Assembly: GCA_964499285.1 (NCBI GenBank)
Contig: CAZCLA010000009.1
Span: 27,083 to 91,082, forward strand
Direction of reading: 5' to 3'
From: JAGFIY01 sp964499285
Lineage (GTDB): Bacteria > Bacteroidota > Ignavibacteria > Ignavibacteriales > Melioribacteraceae
Length of the DNA stretch: 64,000 nucleotides
Below the pieces are notes generated by a model. The model saw only the letters and a list, made by a program, of their open reading frames with translations, was not told the origin of the DNA and made no database searches. Position 1 is the first letter of the stretch. Every line of letters starts with the position of its first letter. The position numbers and the translations under genes are program-made. This document shows positions 59,391 through 64,000 of the stretch, one piece after another.

Positions 59391-60420
59391 ATTCGTCCTC
59401 GTAAATTTTAACAACTATTTCACCGTTATCAGTTACATAACCACGGAACATTCCAGATGTATTAAAAACCATTTCAATATTTCCCAGTTTGTCGATGCTG
59501 ATTATTCCGCCGTCACCCCCCTGCTCTTTTAGCTTTTTCATTACCACTTCATCTGCCGCTTCTGTAAGAGTTTCATTAAGATACTTCATTCTTGCTGCAA
59601 TATCATAACAGACAACGTTTCTTATAAAAAACTCGCCGTGTCCAGTTGCCGAAACAGCGCAAGTGTTGTTATCTGCATAGGTTCCCGCTCCAATAATCGG
59701 CGAATCGCCAATGCGACCGAATTTTTTATCCTGCATTCCTCCTGTAGATGTTCCCGCAGCAAGGTCCCCATGTTTATCAAGTGCCGCACATCCTACTGTC
59801 CCAAATTTTTCTTCTATTTTAAGAAGATTAGTCTCGCTCTTGTCATTCGGTTTTTCTGTTTTAATCTGTTCATTATCCACCCTAAAATACTCTTGCTCTA
59901 CGAATTCAATTCCCTGCTCTTGCGCGAAAATTTCAGCTCCGTTTCCTGCAAGCATAACATGTTTTGAATTTTCCATAACCGTTCTTGCGAGAGAAATAGG
60001 ATTTTTTATGTGCTTTACACCGGCAACTGCTCCTGCAAGATTTGATTTTCCGTACATAATTGATGCATCTAACTCGAACTCGTCCTGTTCAGTCGTCACG
60101 GCACCCTTGCCGGCATTAAAGAGCGGACTATCTTCCAGAATGTTTATCACCTTCTCAACGCATTCCAAACTAGTTCCGCCGTCCATCAAAATATTATAAC
60201 CGACAGAAAGTGCTTCAGATAACTTTGCGCGATAAGCACTGTCCTGTTCGGCTGTATATCGATCTCTTGTCATATAGCCCGCACCGCCGTGGATTACAAG
60301 TCCGAATTCAATTTTCTTTTCTTCCGTGCTATCGTCAGTGTCGATCCTTTTGGTACACGCAGCTGCAATAATAAAGACAAAAAACAATCCCAATAACACA
60401 AATAAATTTTTCTTGTTCAT
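59389..60420 (-). CDS. Isoaspartyl peptidase / L-asparaginase (Ntn hydrolase), exported lipoprotein
   Basis: 343 residues with a signal peptide whose lipobox is AAAC (Cys22). The proenzyme autocleaves before Thr208 in FGTVGCAALDKHGDLAAGTSTGG; the new N-terminal Thr is the nucleophile. Downstream GRIGDSPIIGAGTYAD and ATGHGEFF are substrate-binding loops. It releases aspartate from isoaspartyl dipeptides or ammonia from Asn. The lipid anchor is unusual, since most members are cytosolic. Confidence 0.9.
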   Translation of the reverse strand: MNKKNLFVLLGLFFVFIIAAACTKRIDTDDSTEEKKIEFGLVIHGGAGYMTRDRYTAEQDSAYRAKLSEALSVGYNILMDGGTSLECVEKVINILEDSPLFNAGKGAVTTEQDEFELDASIMYGKSNLAGAVAGVKHIKNPISLARTVMENSKHVMLAGNGAEIFAQEQGIEFVEQEYFRVDNEQIKTEKPNDKSETNLLKIEEKFGTVGCAALDKHGDLAAGTSTGGMQDKKFGRIGDSPIIGAGTYADNNTCAVSATGHGEFFIRNVVCYDIAARMKYLNETLTEAADEVVMKKLKEQGGDGGIISIDKLGNIEMVFNTSGMFRGYVTDNGEIVVKIYEDE

Positions 60421-60520
60421 AGTACGATCCCGGTTTAATACTTGTTTATTCTATGAAATCTAAAATACAAATAGTAAATTAGAAATAGTACAATATAGTC
60501 TAAAATCTAAAGAGGAAGAG

Positions 60521-61669
60521 ATGAAAAGGTTATTTACGTTAATCTCCGCTATCTTTTTGATTGCGGGAGTTAGTTATATTTATGCACAGGATTCTACAGT
60601 AGACCGGCACCAATTCACAATTACACATTCGCTTGAAACTACGCCTGTTGAAAATCAAGGAAGATCAGGAACTTGTTGGGCATTTGCAACAACATCGTTT
60701 CTTGAAACCGAATTACTTCGTAAAGGAAAAGGTGTTTTCGATCTTTCGGAAATGTTTTCGGTTTATCATATCTATAATTTTAAAGCAAACAAGTTTTTGA
60801 GAATGCACGGAAATTCAAACTTTGGACAGGGCGGGCAAGCCCACGATGTGCTTTATGTGATTGATAACTTTGGAATGGTTCCAAAAACTGAGTTTGATGC
60901 TAAAATAGTTGATACTTCGGTTTACAATCATTCCGAAGTGGTGTTAATGCTTAAATCAATTCTCGACAATGCATTAAAAAGAAAAAACGGTAAGCTGACA
61001 AAACAGTCTTTGGAGCTTTTCGACAAAGCGCTAGAAGTATATCTCGGTGAACTTCCGGGCAAATTCAATCACGAAGGAAAAGAATACACTCCCAAATCAT
61101 TTGCTGAATTTCTTGACTTAAACGGCGAAGATTATATTGAACTTACATCCTTCACCAACTATCCGTTTAATGAATTTATTAATCTTGAAATTCCAGATAA
61201 TTTTGCCGGGGCGAACTATTATAACATTCCCATTGATTTGTTGGTTAAGCAGATTGATTATGCAATCGAGAACGGATTTTCGGTCTGCTGGGATGGTGAT
61301 GCGGGAAACGATCATTTCAACCGAAGCACCGGATATGCAGTTGTTCCAAAAAATGAGGACAATGATCTTTACGTCGATGATCTAGGGGAAGAAATTTCAC
61401 ATCCTGAAGAAGAAATTGATGTAACACAAGAAGTTCGCCAGAAAGCTTTTGATGATTTTTCTGTGACTGACGATCATTTGATGCATCTTGTAGGTTTAGC
61501 TGAAAATCAAGCGGGGACAAAATTCTATTACACTAAAAACAGTTGGGGAACTAAAGATAAAAAATACGACGGCTATTGGTATATGAGCGAGCCGTATGTA
61601 AGACTTAAAACAATCGCCATTATGATTCACAAAGATGCTCTTCTTCCAGAATTGAAATCAAAATTATAA
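60521..61669 (+). CDS. Exported papain-like aminopeptidase C / bleomycin hydrolase family protease
   Basis: 382 residues with a signal peptide (RLFTLISAIFLIAGVSYIYA), unlike cytosolic relatives. Catalytic triad: Cys52 (NQGRSGTCWAFA), His322 (DDHLMHLVGLAENQ) and Asn340 (TKNSWGT). Its central insertion with KGKGVFDLSEMFSVYHIYN is the C1B signature. It likely trims peptides in the periplasm or outside the cell. Followed at 18 nt by the S9 gene on the same strand, together forming a peptide-degrading unit. Confidence 0.92.
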   Translation: MKRLFTLISAIFLIAGVSYIYAQDSTVDRHQFTITHSLETTPVENQGRSGTCWAFATTSFLETELLRKGKGVFDLSEMFSVYHIYNFKANKFLRMHGNSNFGQGGQAHDVLYVIDNFGMVPKTEFDAKIVDTSVYNHSEVVLMLKSILDNALKRKNGKLTKQSLELFDKALEVYLGELPGKFNHEGKEYTPKSFAEFLDLNGEDYIELTSFTNYPFNEFINLEIPDNFAGANYYNIPIDLLVKQIDYAIENGFSVCWDGDAGNDHFNRSTGYAVVPKNEDNDLYVDDLGEEISHPEEEIDVTQEVRQKAFDDFSVTDDHLMHLVGLAENQAGTKFYYTKNSWGTKDKKYDGYWYMSEPYVRLKTIAIMIHKDALLPELKSKL

Positions 61670-61687
61670 TAAATATTAAGGTACGTT

Positions 61688-63837
61688 ATGAAATTCAAAA
61701 ATAATTTAACTCTTTATATTCTTATTGTTTTGTTGGGATCTATTTTTGCCGTTGAAAACTCGGCACAAGAGAAACGCTTAACCTATAACCAAGTATTTAA
61801 CCGTGCTCAACCTCAGTTGATTGGAGCACTGCAGAGAATTAACAGCTGGTACGATGATGAAAACTATTTAATTAATCCCGAAGGAAAAGACCTCCTCGCT
61901 GCCGTGAACGTTAATACAGGCGAGGAAACAGTTATTGTAGATTATTCATTCATCAATGAGCAACTACCGGAAGGGTTTGATGTTAAACGAGGAATTAACA
62001 ATAAAAACGATTATTCAAATTATCTTTTCGATAAGGATAATAACCTTTATTACTTCTCGGTGGAAGAACAAATATTTAAGCAAATAACCCACTCCGATTT
62101 CGAGAAAAAAAATCCCTCCCTTTCACCCAACAAAAAATTTGCAGCGTTCACGGACGGACACAATCTTTTTATGGTCGATATTGAAAAAGATATCGTAACG
62201 CAGCTTACGGATGATGATTCGGAATCCGTGTATAACGGTTATGCTTCTTGGGTATATTATGAAGAAATTCTCGGTCGCGGTTCAAGATATCAAGCTTATT
62301 GGTGGTCGCCAGATGGAAACAAAATAGCATTCTTAAGATTTGACGATGTCAATGTTCCGAAATTTCCGCTTTACCGCGCGGACGGTGTGCACGGTGAACT
62401 TGAATGGGAACATTATCCGAAAGCCGGAGATCCTAATCCAAAAGTAAGACTTGGAGTTGCAGATGTTGCAACCGGAAATATTACTTGGATAACAGAAGAA
62501 GAAGATCAAAATTATGTTGCTTTCCCAACTTGGACTAATGATTCAAAATCATTCGTGTATCAAGTCGTAAACTGGGGACAGGACAATTTGAAAATTTACA
62601 AAGCCGATGCTGCTTCCGGAAAATCTACTTTGTTATATGAGGAAACCCAGCCGAGTTGGGTAAATTTTGTTGATGATCTTTATATGCTTAGCAATGATTC
62701 CGNNNNNNNNNNNNNNNNNNNNNNNNNNNNNNNNNNNNNNNNNNNNNNNNNNNNNNNNNNNNNNNNNNNNNNNNNNNNNNNNNNNNNNNNNNNNNNNNNN
62801 NNGGAGAAGAATCAACCGAATCGCATCTTTTCAAAATTAATATGGACGGAAGCGGATTGACAAAAATTACCGAATCACCCGGCACGCATTCGATCACGTT
62901 GTCTCCGAATGGAACTTTCTACTTCAATAGGTTCAGTAGTTATGACACTCCGCCAAAGCTTGATCTTTATTCAGTAAATGACGGTCATATAAAATCATTT
63001 GGCGAATCTAAACTTCCAATTTGGGATGAATATAAACTTGCAAAAGTGGAATTGTTCAGAATTAATGTTACCGAAAATTATGATCTTCCCGTAAAATGGT
63101 ATTTACCAACCGATTTTGATGAGAACAAGAAGTACCCAGTATTAATATCAATTTACGGTGGTCCGGGCTCAAAATCGGTAAGAAACAGTTTCGGTTACTC
63201 GATGTCTCCCTATTACTATGCGGAAAAAGGAATAATATATTTGAATGTAGATCACCGCGGATCAGGACATTTTGGAAAAGCCGGTGAAGCAGAAATGCAC
63301 AGAAATCTTGGTAAATGGGAAATGCACGATTATATAGAAATTGTTAAATGGTTAAGGGAGAAACAGTTTATCGATGAAACTAAAATCGGAATCAACGGAG
63401 GAAGTTACGGCGGATTTGTAACAGCGCTTGCATTAACATATGGGGCTGACTATTTCACTCACGGAATCGCAGAGTTTTCCGTAACCGATTATCGATTGTA
63501 TGATAATGTTTATACCGAACGATATATGGATAAACCGGAAGAAAATCCCGATGGTTATGATTTTACGGCAGCTGTAAATCATGCCGATAAGTACAAAGGA
63601 AACCTGTTGATAACTCACGGAACTATGGACGATAATGTTCACCTGCAGAACTCTATTCAACTGATAAGCAAACTGCAGGATTTGAATAAAAATTTTGAAA
63701 TGATGTTTTACCCGAACGCCCGACATGGTATTGGGTATCCGAAAGTTTTTCACAGCATCAAATTAAGAAACCAATTTTGGTTTAAGAATTTTTTCGGAAC
63801 CACAGTTGATGAAATTATTGCATCGGAGTCAAATTAA
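61688..63837 (+). CDS. Prolyl oligopeptidase family S9 dipeptidyl peptidase (DPP4-like), with an assembly gap
   Basis: An exported S9B peptidase that removes dipeptides (usually X-Pro) from N-termini. A signal peptide (LYILIVLLGSIFAV) precedes a beta-propeller domain (about 40-430) with SWVYYEEILGRGSRYQAYWWSPDGNKIAFLRFDD. The catalytic domain is in the second half: YGGPGSKSVRN, the nucleophile in NGGSYGGF, the Asp in TMDDNVHLQNS and His in NARHGIGY. The 100-N gap at 62703-62802 breaks the frame, but GEESTESHLFKINMDG after it is in frame with the C-terminal half. The gap hides propeller sequence. Confidence 0.92.
62703..62802. other. Assembly gap (100 N) in the S9 peptidase gene
   Basis: The flanks do not repeat, so true sequence is missing. 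The frames on the two sides are incompatible with a gap of exactly 100 bases, so its real size differs. By comparison with DPP4 propellers, perhaps 50-70 residues are lost. Confidence 0.85.
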
Positions 63838-63889
63838 GACTTGATTAGTAATATAGTTGGTATAAATGGATTTTTGCTTTAAAATATAA

Positions 63890-63933
63890 ATTCCCGCAAT
63901 CTTCCAATGATTATAGATTGCGGGAATATTGTT
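63890..63933. terminator. Bidirectional hairpin terminator between the S9 gene and a convergent gene
   Basis: ATTCCCGCAATCT (63890-63902) pairs perfectly with AGATTGCGGGAAT (63915-63927), 13 bp with a 12-nt loop, then a T-rich stretch. It serves the S9 transcript on the plus strand and probably the T9SS-tailed gene on the minus strand. Confidence 0.8.
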
Positions 63934-63944
63934 TTAGTAACTTT

Positions 63945-64000
63945 CTACTTCAACAGAAGCATCTTCTTTACATCTCTAAAATTGTTTCCTTCCATTTCTG
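63945..64000 (-). CDS. C-terminal end of a T9SS-sorted exported protein (partial)
   Basis: Only the last 18 codons are inside the window. The minus-strand frame ending at the TAG at 63945 reads EMEGNNFRDVKKMLLLK, the hallmark end of type A C-terminal sorting domains of Bacteroidota T9SS cargo (the KKMLLxK tail). The gene extends past the right edge. Its nature beyond that is unknown. This is one of the best hints of taxonomic placement in the window. Confidence 0.65.
   Translation of the reverse strand, partial: EMEGNNFRDVKKMLLLK

Overview
The window is a gene-dense, AT-rich bacterial chromosome segment, most likely from the Ignavibacteria / Bacteroidota-Chlorobi group. That placement is an inference. 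It rests on a type IX secretion (T9SS)-like C-terminal tail at the right edge, DUF4252 and DUF5916-type envelope proteins, paired M16 peptidases, a secreted S9 dipeptidyl peptidase, a Bacteroidota-like promoter box before rpmH, and frequent TTG/GTG starts. About 65 protein genes were identified. I saw no rRNA or tRNA gene, transposase, integrase, phage gene or CRISPR array, and no gene-free stretch exceeds 300 bases. Four runs of exactly 100 N are assembly placeholders. Two of them (9227-9326 and 28298-28397) have the same 55 bases on both sides and are false gaps that split intact genes. The other two (1731-1830 and 62703-62802) hide real coding sequence.

Layout. 1-4071: a cut PAS histidine kinase, then gatE-gatD, the archaeal-type Glu-tRNA(Gln) amidotransferase. 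4369-12626: a methyltransferase, a DJ-1/AraC regulator, and a run of small one-domain enzymes (three VOC/PhnB-like domains in two proteins, a DHFR-like protein, two SRPBCC proteins, DUF4256), followed by a MATE pump and a YdeI-like protein. 12685-18873: a membrane phosphoesterase, a PEGA/propeller lipoprotein, and a tightly coupled three-gene cassette (PLP enzyme, CDP-alcohol phosphatidyltransferase, LicC-like cytidylyltransferase) that looks like a phospholipid head-group pathway. 18983-22486: LysE transporter, cytochrome c, cell-wall amidase and an ICMT-like methyltransferase. 22582-27158: a papain-like protein, pyrophosphatase, K+ channel, TPM protein, aldo/keto reductase and EamA transporter.

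27223-34994 is a long same-strand run: aat, a Zur-like regulator, the zinc ABC importer znuA-znuC-znuB, lgt, a TolB-like propeller, an unknown protein, an RsmB/F-type rRNA methyltransferase and an ArsC/Spx protein. 34991-43751 (minus strand) carries a HAD hydrolase, an M16 peptidase pair, the MlaD-MlaF-MlaE lipid transporter, YraN, a Pro-aminopeptidase and a small zinc protein. 43864-50366 holds a glutamine-amidotransferase-like protein, a TauE exporter, Sua5, a HisN-like phosphatase, and rpmH-rnpA-yidC. 50428-56460 holds a patatin/Omp85 autotransporter, two unknown genes, and an ECF sigma operon (sigma, membrane partner, two DUF4252 proteins) with a well-matched autoregulatory promoter. 56694-63837 holds a DUF5916 outer-membrane protein and three exported peptidases. 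The right edge cuts a T9SS-sorted protein.

The most interesting points are the archaeal-type GatDE pair in a bacterial context, the head-group cassette at 16224-18873, the zinc operon whose binding protein lacks the usual first His ligand, and the self-contained ECF/DUF4252 operon ending in a long RNA-strand-specific hairpin.
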